The notes: generated from the letters alone by a model not told the origin. Shown: positions 18,101-36,929, counted from the stretch's first letter. The stretch: DNA of 64,000 nt from Lota lota (GCA_026745465.1 JACYXH010000203.1:485001-549000); one strand, 5' to 3'. Translations and numbers: made by a program.

Positions 18101-20161
18101 CATATAATTTATGTTTTAGGCTGAATACTTAGTAGATGCAGAATAACCAATTACCGTTGGTCCGCTACCTATGAGTGAAACTTTTCCCTTTGCACGAACG
18201 TAAATGTCCACTATTATCTGGGCAATTCACTATCTATCGATTCATTTAACTGCACTTATCGCAATCAGCACATCTCCAGTCGAGGGGCCCGCCATGGCGT
18301 GCTTTGTTTTACTAACAATGATAACGCGCTTCAGTCCCTTATTTGTGTCTGAGCATGGGAAATCGGTAAAGATCCAGCTATTTGTGTGTGATCGGTAAAT
18401 ATTTAGCGCAGGCGACATCCTGTGTCCCGTCTTAATCAATAGTGGTCCCGTCGAGGGCGGTGTTGTGTGCTGGCAGTTTGAGTCTGGCGCTTTGATCTCT
18501 AGAATTTGAAAGAAAGAAACTGCAAAATATGTTTTATTCGAAATTATTTCCGTAAAAAAAATAAAATAATGTACTAATAATTTAAGGAAATTAAATGATT
18601 TAGATAAATCATCCTTTTTGGCTGGTGCTGCTGACAGCTTATTTAAAACCTTCACGCATGATGAACGCGATTCAAAAGGTGCCTATTTGAAATAAATGTA
18701 CATGTTACAAAAGTTAAATCAAGCGTTTTTATTTTGTTCTTTTCTTATTTGTTGACATTGAATAAGTTAAATGTCCGCTCTTCATGTGCACAATAGTACT
18801 GGTTCAGCTCGCCCTGGCTCTGTCTCATATGCTCTGATGCAACAGAGAAACGGGAAGAAGGCGTAATAAAGTGGATTTATTTAACGTGGTCAAACACATT
18901 ACACATGCGTGCCAGCATTGTTACGGGAATGTGTTTCGGCTTGCTGTTGTTTAGTAGTCTGTATCCCACTGTATTCCCCCTAATGTTAAATATGTGTCTA
19001 TCGCAATATAAATAATGTTAAAAGCATCCCCTGCACGACAGGTGTCCATGCTTCCCCCTCCCTCTTGGTTTCACACAAAGCAGCGCGGAGCACAGGCTTT
19101 CCGCACACTGTGGAGGAGAGAAAAGACGCACGGGATTTCTCCCTTTGCTGCTTATTTGTTGAAAGCAGCACAAATAACATTGTTCTCGGACACATCAACT
19201 GAAACTTTTCATTTCTTGTTCAACACGTGTTTTGAATCAGTCGTGGGCCATCGTTTTCGTAGCCCACTTCAAAGTTGTGCGTATATTAGTTTGCTAACAG
19301 ATTCTTTTTTTGTAATAAACATTTTTTTTTTTTGGTGTGTTTGATTCCATCTGTTGGAGAGGAAGCCCCGCCATTTCATCTATTAAAGCGAGAGAGGAGA
19401 CAAATAGATTGTGAATTTAAGAGTGAAGATGCAGCACGCCACGGAAGAATCCTCACCATATGCATTTGGTAGGTGTGCTGCAAAAATACGAGCTCCGATC
19501 CTAACTCAGAACCGCCTTCAGAAGAACTTCTGAATAAATGTGTGAATGATATTCTCGCATGAGGTTTATTTAATACGGCGAACCCTTGATTGTATTTACA
19601 GGCGCCTCTCGGCTCCAATGGATCTAAGATATTCTCATTATCCGTAGCAATTGATTTGCCATTTTTAATAGACAATTGTACATCGAGCGTTTGTTTAGGT
19701 CCAGACAATACAAATCGCCCGGTCGAGGAAATGAACGACATGGTTTTCAGAAGGCTATATTGTGCGAAAACTAAGGTGCACTTACCGACTGTGGAATCAC
19801 TTGGTCGTCACCTCGTAATGCGTTTTACTCGCCGACAACGATAAAAGAATGGGTAAATAAAACTGTCCAAAACTGTCCATAACATAGGCACACAATAGTT
19901 GTGCTCGTTTATCTACAATCACAGCATAATCTATTTGAACGCCGCCGCTTGAACTGCATGCAAAACGCAGCCAAATGTAAATCCTCATTTTGGCAGAGCT
20001 AGAAGCGAAATGATCCATGTCAAATTAAACACATTTTTTTAACAAATAGTCAGCGGGATTGAATGGTGCCCAATAGTTTAGTCTATGTGAGAGACAAGAG
20101 ACTGAAGTAGTTCCCTTATAGCTCCTGTAAATTGAATTGTGTTCGAGGCGAACAGAATTGT

Positions 20162-20176
20162 ACGCTAGGGGGCGCC
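20162..20176 (+). promoter_or_regulatory. Candidate CTCF site (forward)
   Basis: AGGGGGCGCC at 20167-20176 matches the ten-base core of the vertebrate CTCF consensus at every position; two of the five bases before it differ. It lies about 1.3 kb upstream of the TATA box. Binding is inference. Confidence 0.35.
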
Positions 20177-21359
20177 AATATACTGTAAGACAATACTAAT
20201 AGAATAAGGAACGCCGCGCTTTCCATTGACCAGCCGAGATAGAGCTGGGCTTTAGGTTTACCTACACCGGCTCTGCGTGGGTTTTAGTCAGAGTTTAGGT
20301 GTGACAGGTAATGTGAATTATAAAGAGAGTTCAAGACAGCCCATTAAATGTCACCATGAAACGTATTTACTAAACGGAGAGGGTCTCTTCCGACACCTTG
20401 GAACTTAAAATCGATCATGTCTTACCCCAATTGTACGCAATTGCAATGAACAGATTCACATTCAACCCGAGATATATAGCGGGCCGTTCTGCATTCAAAC
20501 CTACACATAATAGATGGTATTATTGGATCTAAAATCCTAGCCTAAATCATTTGGCCTACATTCATTATTGAAAATGGGAAATGTTGATTCAATTGTCAAA
20601 TTAAATTCGTGGTTACATGAATCAAGCATACACAAAAATGTTCAGGAGCAGGTGTGATGAGCAATAAGTTTTGGTTGAAGACTCAACGCCCAGCGAGTAA
20701 TGGCCACTGCCGACTGTGGAATATGTGCACAAACGGTGCCCTATTCCACTAAATTGTGATATTAAAATACGGGATGTAGACCTAATGAATGGAACGTAGC
20801 CTAATTGAATAGCTGCAGCATTACAATTACTCAGAGTGTGCAACATTCGGTTAAATAGTACATTTCTGTTATGGGCTCAATTCATGTTATAGCACATTAA
20901 GTGAGTGTGTACATGCAATATTTTGCAACAGCAAACGGTGCACTGCATCTCTGCAACATTTTCACCCATACGTTTTTAAATCATTGTTTTATAAGCCTAC
21001 TCAAATTCAGAATACGCATTATGACAAATAATGGATTGCCACGGCTTTTAATGTGACACCGTATCGGCCAACATCATTACACAATGCATTTGGGTAAAGA
21101 TCTATATTGTATGAAATGGTAGCCTACATTGTTTTAAGATTCAATTGTTAAACTGTAATAGAGGGGATAAGACGGGACATTTGTTTTTACATTTGCATTC
21201 TTATTTGTCTGGTTCTTCTGTCAAGCTTGCCGTTAACGAGGCTATTTGGTTTTAAAGAACGATTTATCTTCCAAAACACGTCTCTCCTTAGGACCAAGCG
21301 GCCCTCTCGACCTCTATCCTTGCTCTGGCAAGGCACCAAGTAGCACAAGTACCGACTAG

Positions 21360-21364
21360 CCAAT
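21360..21364 (+). promoter_or_regulatory. CCAAT box
   Basis: CCAAT on the sense strand, about 120 bp upstream of the TATA box, a typical NF-Y distance. It forms the upstream edge of a dense cluster of promoter elements. Confidence 0.5.
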
Positions 21365-21415
21365 AGGGTTCAGGGGGAGGTCCATGAGCTCTGACCAGTC
21401 AAACACACTCACCTT

Positions 21416-21445
21416 CCATATATGGCAGCTGATCACCATGGTAAC
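21416..21445. promoter_or_regulatory. CArG box, E-box and RFX-like X-box cluster
   Basis: Three abutting motifs occupy 30 bp: CCATATATGG (21416-21425), a perfect CC(A/T)6GG serum-response-factor box; CAGCTG (21426-21431), an E-box; and ATCACCATGGTAAC (21432-21445), a near-palindromic RFX X-box with a good GGTAAC half. Sequence matches are certain, occupancy is not. Confidence 0.5.
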
Positions 21446-21466
21446 GTGTGCTAAGTTGCAGCAGTC

Positions 21467-21479
21467 GTGTCAAAGTTCA
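21467..21479 (+). promoter_or_regulatory. DR1-like nuclear receptor site
   Basis: GTGTCA-A-AGTTCA is a direct repeat of two nuclear receptor half-site-like hexamers with one-base spacing. It ends one base before the TATA box. DR1 sites are bound by COUP-TF, HNF4 and RXR heterodimers, so autoregulation is a natural hypothesis. The first half-site is weak. Confidence 0.4.
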
Positions 21480-21480
21480 C

Positions 21481-21487
21481 TATATAG
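21481..21487 (+). promoter_or_regulatory. TATA box of nr2f2
   Basis: TATATAG followed by AGAGCTC. It is about 720 bp upstream of the start codon, at the end of the CCAAT/CArG/E-box/X-box/DR1 series. A start of transcription near 21511 would follow from usual TATA spacing. Confidence 0.55.
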
Positions 21488-21627
21488 AGAGCTCAGTGAG
21501 CTGATCAGAGAGAAAGCATTCTGCCAGCCGGGCTCCTACCAATCGCAAATCACTTCCTAACCTCCGCCTTTTTAACATATTTGATCACTTTGATTCTCGC
21601 TTCTTTTCTGCTATTATATTTCTTTCC

Positions 21628-21717
21628 ATGAAGAGGGTTTGCAGTCGGTATTTTTTTGTGCCCGTGCTTTCGCATTTTGGAGACTTCATATTACAGGCTC
21701 CCCAAACATTGGCTTAA
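21628..21717 (+). other. Upstream open reading frame 1
   Basis: ATG at 21628, TAA at 21715-21717, 29 codons, in a frame other than the main CDS, weak context. It may reduce scanning to the main start. No domain is recognisable. Confidence 0.35.
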
Positions 21718-21947
21718 GCCGCGCACTGCTGGCGCAGCCACACAAGAAGAAGAGGAACAAGACGCATTTTCCCAGTTGGAGATTTTCTTCAAGACTTGCT
21801 GGAACTTCATAGCTGCTGTCAGTGAATTCGACATTTGTGCGCCGCTCCGTTGTCCAGCTACCCGCTCTGCCTTCATTGAATAGACTATTCTACCTCAGTT
21901 GATAATCATTATATTAAGCCCACCTTTCCAATTGATGGGTCTACTGG

Positions 21948-22025
21948 ATGGCTGACTGCAAGCGCCTCTGGACTTGGCCTTTAAGCGCAAGGCAGCGAAT
22001 CAGCTCGCCATCGCATCAGTTTTGA
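21948..22025 (+). other. Upstream open reading frame 3
   Basis: ATG at 21948 (G at +4, T at -3), TGA at 22023-22025, 25 codons, in the same frame as the main CDS but closed about 190 nt before it. A six-codon frame at 21935-21955 overlaps its start. Confidence 0.35.
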
Positions 22026-22103
22026 AGCGTGCATCGCGCCGTCTACGAGAGCAATAATCCTTCAGTTTTCAGGAGCCTTGCTGTGGATTCAACGTAGGGT
22101 AGC

Positions 22104-22146
22104 TCGCAGTTTATTGTGTTCCTAATCGCAGTTTATTGTGTTCCTA
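22104..22146 (+). repeat. 22-bp tandem duplication in the 5' UTR
   Basis: TCGCAGTTTATTGTGTTCCTA occurs twice head to tail at 22104 and 22126 with no mismatch over 21 bases. Identity in otherwise unique sequence indicates a recent duplication, or possibly an assembly or sequencing artefact. Confidence 0.9.
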
Positions 22147-22211
22147 TAGAGACAAATTGACCGCGACATCAAAACGGAAGACAAAAAGTTTCTTTACGCT
22201 GAATGATAGAT

Positions 22212-25988
<3,777 letters not shown>

Positions 25989-27711
25989 ACAGAAGGAAAC
26001 GAACAAAGGGGCTAGGACTACAATGGTTAGGTCCTTTGGTAGAAGGAAAACGGCTGTTACACGAGCTCGCTTTCACGAAGAAAGACATTGAGGAACATGA
26101 CTGTGAATTAAAAAAAATTGAAACCAGTGAACTTCCAAACGCAGATACGAGCTCCAGTGTTCGGCAGAGCGACATGCTTCGATCCGGTTTTTTTTAAAGA
26201 CCGAAGAAAGGAAAAAAAAACACAAAGGGATTTTCGCAATCCTCGAGGAAAATTATAGTATTAAGTGCATTTAACAATTATAATTTGGGTTAAAAGAAAC
26301 TCATGGAGAAAGTCAAAATTAAGTTTTCATTCTCAAATGATTTGTCCTGTGTCCATGTATAGCTGTGTTTTGTACTTTCCTTTGTTTCTCCTTTCTGGTT
26401 TCAAACCGGCCCATGTGATTCTGTAGTACAGGTGGTGTTATGCTCTGAGACGGTGATTTACTTTGAAACACTGAAATAATGTAAGATGTTCCAAAAGAAT
26501 TAAAACCACAGCAATAGGAATAGGCTTATCATTTGGGCTTAATGCTGCAAGCGCACTTATGTTCTTATAGGATGACCAATAACACCTTGGGAAGGGTATA
26601 TCGAGTTCCTGATCAGCTTCGTGACCCAGCGGAAACATTTTCGAATTATATAAAGTTGGACTATTCACTTGTTTCCACCCGGCCATTTTAAGGTTTACTC
26701 CAAATCAGCTCTTTAAATGACGATTTGTGAAGGCACAGCGTTACATGTAATAGCGAGTCCAGAGTTTGTGCTCATTCATTTATTCGACCCAGTCTGCGCA
26801 ATTATGACCAAGCGGGTCGAAGTGACATTCATTGTCAGCTGGGAGAACCTGCCCCGATGTGACGTATGCTGAGTTGTCTTTAGAGCTACGTTTCTTTAAT
26901 TGATCCGTTTCTTAATTGAGACAGCACGCCTACATGCTTTTGCATTAAGTCGTTTGCAGTCGACTAACACCAAAAGAAAAGAAAAATCCAGGCATTAGAA
27001 TAGCCAGTTTTAAAACGTGAGAGGTCAAGGGTCATACAAGTTTGAAGCATAGCTTGAGTAGCCTAGTGTTTATGGCAGTATTATTAAAACGTCCCTGAAA
27101 TGTCACCCTTTATTCACTTCAAGCATTAAGTGCCTGACAAGCATGATGTAATTTCTTATCAAAACGTTGTTAAAGTAGTCCTAAAACATTTTGGAAACAT
27201 AATTAGATTAAAATCCTCGGCCTGGATGCTTGTGTATTTCACTTGAAAACATTGATTAGAGGCAGTATTCTTGTAAATATAGGTAAATTCATTTCAACGA
27301 GTTTTTTCTTTCTACAAAGTATATGTGATTAAGAAAATTTGTGGTTGCCATTTTTTCGGTAATACAACGTCTTCAAATTGAGTGGCAGACTTAGCTAGTA
27401 GCACTGAAAGTTATGTTTTTAATGTATATACATATTACGACAAATGTTTTCTTTTTCATGTATATTTAGACTGTGAATGCATGGCCACAGGTCGCTAACC
27501 TATTTTACCTTTGATATATATAAATGTAAATGTTTTTTTGACTGTATAGATATAATCTGTGCATTCAGTACACTAGCCCTTGTAGGCTATTTCAAACTTA
27601 AAGGAAGAACACGTGCGATATTAGGCTGAAACTAAACAGGGTGAGCCGCTTTGAGAAGGAGTTGCTATTTTAAGTTAGCTTCACGCTCCTTTGGTCTTTG
27701 ACAAACGCTGC

Positions 27712-27712
<1 letters not shown>

Positions 27713-27771
<59 letters not shown>

Positions 27772-27815
27772 TGTGTATGTGTGTGTGTCTGTGTGTGTGT
27801 GTTTGTGTGCGCGCG
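27713..27815. repeat. (TG)n tract, probably within the 3' UTR
   Basis: Pure TG to 27770, then CTGTGTATG variants and a GCGCGC patch near 27810. Confidence 0.95.
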
Positions 27816-27956
27816 CGTGTCTGCGTGCGTGCGTGCGTCCGTTTGGTTGTGTGACTGTACATGTGAGTTTGCGCGAGCGCATGTGTTTTGAGAGCTAGCA
27901 ATTTTGTCTTTGTTTTGGCGCTTTTCTTCAACACACGAGACACGTTGTTGCGGTTG

Positions 27957-27962
27957 AATAAA
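27957..27962 (+). terminator. Candidate polyadenylation signal of nr2f2
   Basis: AATAAA, the first canonical hexamer after the stop codon, followed about ten bases later by GU-rich ACGTGTGTAGCTG, a plausible downstream element. Cleavage near 27975-27985 would follow. An ATTAAA near 28280 is an alternative distal site. Confidence 0.45.
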
Positions 27963-27980
27963 AAGGGATCACGTGTGTAG

Positions 27981-30754
<2,774 letters not shown>

Positions 30755-31583
30755 CTAAATCCCGGGTTTAAAATAGGTCTATTGAATAAGGTTTTTTATT
30801 TATATTTGTGTGGCCTACGGAGGCTAATCTTATATTGGGGCTTTAGTCCATTGTTGTTTACGTGGGAGCCTCTTGAATGCGCATGTGATACGTTTGTCGG
30901 GCTGACAAAAATGGCTGATTAAGTGACCCTAATACATTTTGTCAGTTGCATACGTCTGTTGACTTAAATGTTTGCCAATGCACGAAGTCGAGATGATGGT
31001 GGTTGATGCTTGCATCAGTGACATCATGATATCACAGACATTGGATGTGAGACCCTTCCAAAATATCGTCAAATGCATTCGCAGCAAAGCTAAACGTTCC
31101 ATCAATTTAGCGTTCGTTAGACGTCCACGCTTGTCACGTCTTGCTACTGTCAACCCGCTCCGGGTTTCCTTCAGGCGCCCATGCACCCGAACTTCCCCGC
31201 ATGCTCCCGTGTGCCATCGGCCTCTTCCGTGGAAAGGTGTTACAAACGAGCTACACTGCAATCGTTAATTGGACGTTATTCTAGACTAATGCTCAAATAA
31301 ACATAGAAATACCACCATCATTAAAAAAGCCTATAGGAATGAAGTAAAGGAAGTATTTACAACACAACAAATGTAAAAACTGCATTCCAAACGAGCATTG
31401 CAAGAAACGTATTTCTTTAATAATGTGGAATACATAGGCTATGCTACTTATTTATTTATTAGAAGTTTTAGCAGAGAGCGTACCCGGTATCTGTTATGTT
31501 GTCGTTTTGTTACAGCAGACAAAGACTGGCAATGATTAGGACGTAAAAAATACTTCAGACATCTTTGGTCTTCAGCATTCACT

Positions 31584-31598
31584 CACACACACGCACGC

Positions 31599-31644
<46 letters not shown>

Positions 31645-31692
31645 GCACACTTACATATACACGCACATACACATACACATACACACACACAC
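31584..31692. repeat. Interrupted (CA)n array
   Basis: CA units with regular ACGC and ACATAC interruptions. Confidence 0.93.
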
Positions 31693-32084
31693 GTGCAGTG
31701 CAACTTGCAGAATACATTTTTTTTCATGAAAGACATCAAACACCTCTATAAAGATAATAGGCCTAAACAATTGTGTTGTATTGTATGATATTGGAATAGC
31801 TCTATTGCACAATTAAAAACACACGGGTGAATCAAGGCTATAATATAACAATAGATTAGCCTGGAAGCTATATCTTTATGACATAGACCTAACATTTGTA
31901 AAAGTCTATAATTATTCTGAAATGTGTAGACCAAGACTGTGTTTTGATAACTCTTGGTTAGGTTCCTGCATACTTGGAATAAAGTGATCAATGTACCGGG
32001 GAAGTCACAAACGTAGTCTGATGTTTTGAATATGAAGGAAAAATACTCAATTAAGAAACTGGTGTAGAACAATGCTCTTCGTAA

Positions 32085-32099
32085 CAGCTAGATGGCGCT
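32085..32099 (+). promoter_or_regulatory. Candidate CTCF site (forward)
   Basis: AGATGGCGCT at 32090-32099 matches the degenerate CTCF core AGRKGGCRSY at all positions. The five bases before it match partly. Confidence 0.3.
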
Positions 32100-33292
32100 G
32101 TTTTTCATTATAACCGTGAGATGATCGAGCGTGGACTCGTACTGCTGCATACACTCTATTAGGCCTACCAATGACCACTTCACGATCTTTTGGTGAAATG
32201 AAATCAGTTTTAGTTGTCTTATAGTATAATACTGTTACAAACGTCTACTAGTAGATGTAGTGTATCATTGTAATGTCGGTAGGTCTTCACTTTATTGAAA
32301 AACATTTCAAACGGACCCTTTTGGATGTAACATTGATACTTGAATTAGTTGTATTATAGATGAACACCAAAGCCTTGTCAAGACAGAGATACACATATTG
32401 TTCAGATTCAATTAGTGGATTAAATAATATAATAAAAATTAATTACTAATAATTACGATACTGATTATACTATAGCTTACTACTACAAAAACAACAATAA
32501 CAACAATAATAGGAGTAATAACAATAAGAAGAAGAGTAACAAGAATAATAAGAATAAAACTGTTTTCTCAAACAATGGAAGAATATTTGCTGCGTTTTTG
32601 TACAAAGCGAATACTCACATTTGTATTGTATACAATCCTAATATTTTTGTAAACTATTGTACTAAGCTTACATCTTACTTTTATTATTTTATACAATATG
32701 TTATATCTTTGGTTAACGAACCTTTGGAATTTAAAACTAAATACATATTTGTTAAACAGATGAGTTCTCTGCTGTCCAAGTCTGCTTGTCTTTCAACTCT
32801 AATCTACCAAAGTCTGACAAGGCCTTATAACGTTTAATATCAGCACCCTGTAATATAAAGCCGTGTTTTAAATCGCTCCCTCCTTGCGCCTAACGAAGAA
32901 AACGTCACGAGCACGAGATGCACACCTAAATAGCCCATACGAAGATACAACGAATTTAAAAAAATATATATATTAAAATGTGTCATGAAAATACACTCAT
33001 AAAACACACTACGTTCAATAAATGTATCTAAATAATCGAATTTAACGAAAATATAAGTAAAATAGCCCTACACCTAGACATAATTGTTGGCCTATGCAGA
33101 AGGCCTATGTAGTAGACCTATAATTGCATTTACAATTAGTTAAACGCAAATACTTCTAGCGATATATAGCTTAGCCTATTTAAATAAGATAGCCTATATT
33201 AATTCCAATTTGTTTTAAAATCAGGTTCATTTGATGTATCGAATGAATCGATGAATTACATAAATACATCTGTTTAATTAATAATATATATT

Positions 33293-33296
<4 letters not shown>

Positions 33297-33324
<28 letters not shown>

Positions 33325-33351
33325 CAAAATACAAAATACAAAATACAAAAT
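33297..33351. repeat. (TA)n plus (ACAAAAT)4
   Basis: TA tract joined to four perfect heptamer copies. Confidence 0.93.
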
Positions 33352-34615
33352 ACACACAACTACATATATACACTATATACTGCATACCTCATATGCTTCT
33401 ACTTAAAAATAGTTTTATACTTTTAAACTCAGAGTGCAACCCAATCAAATCGGAGGAACTAAATTGATCCTTCTCACATAGTTCTCTATGGTCAGGGTCT
33501 TGGACGAGCCTTCTAAAGTCTTGGCCCGTCCTATGAACCTTACAACTATATGCAAACAAATTGTCCGTTTGGGAATAATCTTCTTTACTATGTGGGATGA
33601 AAAATGCAATCTCCCGAGTTTGGATTACGCCGACAATTTTCTTGTTCGTTCCTGGTCATTGGTGGGGCTGGACTTTGGTGGAAAATAATACGGCAATTGT
33701 TGATGTTTTGTGACCCATTAAATTTGAGGGTGGCTATTCTGGCTTTGGTATGTAATTATGCAAAACACTTTGTATAAAGACTTGCCATCCGATCTAATGA
33801 TAGAGCCTGTAGTCTAATTTCCAGCGAGGGGGCGACACGGCTACCATACTCTCCTACATCGAATGAAGGAATAAAAACATGAATACAGTACCACTATATG
33901 CATATAAATAAATAAATACTATCGACACAAAAATATTACATTACCGACCCATCTTTTTTTTTTCTAATGCAATTTTAAAATACACTAAACTAATTATATG
34001 TGCGTGGGCATCAGTGAGTCTACTTCCAGACTTGCTTTCGTCCTAAAATAAACATCTAAAGTCAAAAGAAGTAAAAATATATTTAGAACAACATATGGCA
34101 AACGTATTTATTTGATAACATACTATAACTGTTAACAAGCAGATAGGGAAATTACGACACACAATTCTAACGTCCATTTTATTTTTTATATTTTTGGTTT
34201 TTAATATATACATGAAAAACTGTGAGGGCCGCACATGTTTGAGATATGCACTATGGGATATTACGTGTGCATGCACATAATAAACACTTGTGCCTTCTGA
34301 CAGAGGTGTGAATCTGAGAGCTTTTCTACCAAATGAAGTGGCAGCACAGAAAGACATAAAGAGATCTGCAGCTGTCAGGGGTCACTCAGCCAGAGATTGC
34401 TTCCAGAGATCTTTTGAAAAAATCACACGTTTGAAGGCTTAGTGCTTTGCTGTCTTCGCATTTCAAGCTTAGATCAGTGGAATCGCCTCCCAAAAAAAAA
34501 AGAAAAAAGGGGAGAACGCGGGTTGGAGAATTGTGATGGTGGGATGGACAAGGGGACGAGAGCTGTGGACCACAGAGGAAACAAGGCTTCACCTGATCAA
34601 CCTCACAATGCCCGA

Positions 34616-34708
34616 GAGGGAGGGAGGGAGGGAGGGAGGGAGGGAGGGAGGGAGGGAGGGAGGGAGGGAGGGAGGGAGGGAGGGAGGGAGGGGGGGAGGG
34701 GGGGGGGG
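34616..34708. repeat. (GGGA)n tetranucleotide array
   Basis: About nineteen GAGG/GGGA units passing into longer G runs. Strongly purine-only strand with regularly spaced G triplets, so G-quadruplex and triplex prone. Confidence 0.96.
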
Positions 34709-36692
34709 AGAGCGAGAGGATGGAGGCAAAGTTTTTGTTCCTTATGTATCAATCAATTAAAGCAACAAGGTCTCTAAAGTGCACATGTATGTGTGTGTTT
34801 GGTGAGAAGGTGGGTGGGTGGGTCGTGGTGTGGGAGGTTGAATAAATTAGTAGTCTTCTTACTGTGTGCTGAAAATGCTTCACACTATAGAGGGAAAGGC
34901 AGCCCACTGTAGGAGATATCCTCTTGTGAAAACAGACATGGCCAGAGCAGGAATGTCTCCTAGATTAACCACCTTCTAGAGTTGAATTCTAACTAATACA
35001 ATTGCCGGAAGAAAAAAAAAGATCTGCTCATATATTTCCCAAGAAACTGTTTGGTATCTTATATAAACTCTTTAACTCTATTACACTACAGCCATCTCTC
35101 TGGCGTCACTGTAAGAAAAACTGTGTATATTTCACCCAAAGCACTGTGGGTGCATGTTTAAATCTACCCACCAAAAGTGACACAGGGCTGTGCACCCCAT
35201 GAATTATATGAATAATATAATATTGTGATCATGAATGAAACATTTATCTTTATGGACATGGTGTCCAAAAGAGAGGTAAGTATAGCATCAGATACATCTG
35301 CCATATAAACCATTTGGCTCGTTGTTTTCCTCCTATGCTAGACATAGGTCTCCTCTCCCTGGCTTTTCTATAACAAGTGAAATGCTAATGCCATTCAGTT
35401 TATAAATCTCGCTGCTCAGGCATCTCTACTGTTGCGTATTATTATTTTCAAGGGTTCTCAACAGGACATAAAGGGAAGGGATCATAAGTTATTCTTCCAC
35501 CTGACAAAAATATTAGATTTTCCCTCCGCCTGAAAGATGTAACCACGTCATGGTGGTAATGATGTGATTTATTACGATGATCTGAACGGGGTTATGACGG
35601 AGAGCTCATCGCTTGAGACGCGTGTGTTTCATGTCAGTGTTTTCATGCAATGTGGAATATGAAACCCAATAGAAATGGAACGAGTGGGGAATGCTTTCTA
35701 TGACGCACAAAAACACTCTTTTATGTGACAAGATCACGGGCTCATTAAAAATACAGAAGAAGAAAATCAGGTAATGCCAACATTGCTATTTAAACCACAA
35801 AGAAACGCTTCCGGATTCCATTTGTCAAAAACAGGAAACAGGGGACGTATCTTTCCGGGGATGGAATAAAAGAAATCTCTAGAGTAAAGTCGGATGCTTT
35901 GCTACTGAGGTATCTGTTCGCATTCCTGATGTGTTCTGATCTTTCAATTTCAATCTCTAGCTTCTCTCTGACGCCATTCAGACCCCCCCCCCCCCCCCCC
36001 CCCCCCCCCCAACGTTTCCATTGGTACAAGAAAGAATTGTGATATGAGGAGGTTTCTGTTTCTGTTCTCTCCCATGCGGGGGCTGGAAGGGGTCCAGTTG
36101 GTCTGACAGAGAGACCTTTGATAGGCGTGGTGTTAGCGCGCTCTGATCTGGGCCATGACAGCCTCGTCCCCTCATTCTGTAAAACACGCTGCTCGACTGT
36201 CACTTTAAATTTTCACATGACCTCTTGGTCCTAAAATGGAGGATAAGTGCCAGAAAGCAGGATTGAAGGCTCACATTATTGGCCTGACAGCTTCACTCGT
36301 CTGAAAGTAATGCAAAATGCAGTTCATATTTATACTGCGACCTTGTGCCAAAGAGGGACTCCACTGTATCTATGCGAACCCCAAGGAAAGGCAACAATTG
36401 TGAAAGCTTCCCACATCATTTGGACAGATTCATCATACTTCCAGCCCCGATAGTTCAACAGATAGACAATAAAAAAACGCAAAACAACAACCAAATCTTT
36501 CAAACTGTGTCAATATTGTTCCACAGCAAAACAACACAAAAATATGTTTAAATGTCTCCATCTACATATGCATGGCCATATCCCCCAATAGCATAGCTGC
36601 CCATGTTTTGTCTGCAGCACCCACTTGTGTGTGCGCAGATCGTTTGGAGAAGAACTGGACGTAGTGATTATCAGAGACGGTGTGAGAGGCGT

Positions 36693-36728
<36 letters not shown>

Positions 36729-36929
36729 CTCCACCGTTCATTGCGCTGTGCGTGGCCAGGGACTGAAGAAGGTGTGCTCATTGTTCTGGATGAAAGCTGC
36801 AGTCTCCGGCCTCAGCGGCTGGGTGATGTTGTCTATCCAGCCAGTGGCCCGATAAAACACGCGGTAAACCATGTTTGAATATGAGTTCACTTTCTTTTGG
36901 CATTATTTCATCAGCGTCATCGTCGTCAT

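Larger units (their letters stand above)
17350..21359. other. Proximal upstream region of nr2f2, non-coding
   Basis: No coding exon seen. A pure (TA)n tract lies at 18047-18096. Stretches at about 17750-17940 and 18180-18490 are repeat-free and information-rich and may be proximal enhancers or exons of a divergent antisense RNA of the kind known next to mammalian NR2F2. Nothing in the sequence proves transcription. A strong CTCF-like core lies at 20162-20176. Confidence 0.35.
21511..22211 (+). other. Probable nr2f2 5' UTR
   Basis: Inferred leader of about 700 nt from the TATA-based start to the initiation codon. No intron is needed to explain it. It contains three short upstream ATG frames (21628-21717, 29 codons; 21935-21955, 6 codons; 21948-22025, 25 codons), all with T at -3 and so weak contexts. 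In the coding frame, stops at 22023, 22095, 22156 and 22200 exclude a longer N-terminus. An exact 22-bp tandem duplication sits at 22104-22146. Confidence 0.5.
25989..27980 (+). other. Probable nr2f2 3' UTR
   Basis: Inferred from the stop codon to just past the first AATAAA (27957-27962), about 2 kb. Several ATTAAA hexamers occur earlier (near 26106, 26499, 27204) and could be used instead. Two canonical Pumilio-type sites, TGTAAATA (27272-27279) and TGTATATA (27423-27430), lie in it. A (TG)n tract at 27713-27770 with a decayed GT extension falls inside the proposed UTR. Confidence 0.4.

Noticed and set aside
21656-21883. 75-codon frame in the 5' UTR
   Set aside because: Starts at TTG; the real ATG upstream frame in this area is 21628-21717 in another frame.
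22203-22211. ATG at 22203 as the main start, adding Met-Ile-Asp
   Set aside because: Weak context and not part of the family N-terminus, whereas ATG at 22212 has G at -3 and +4 and begins the familiar MAMVV.
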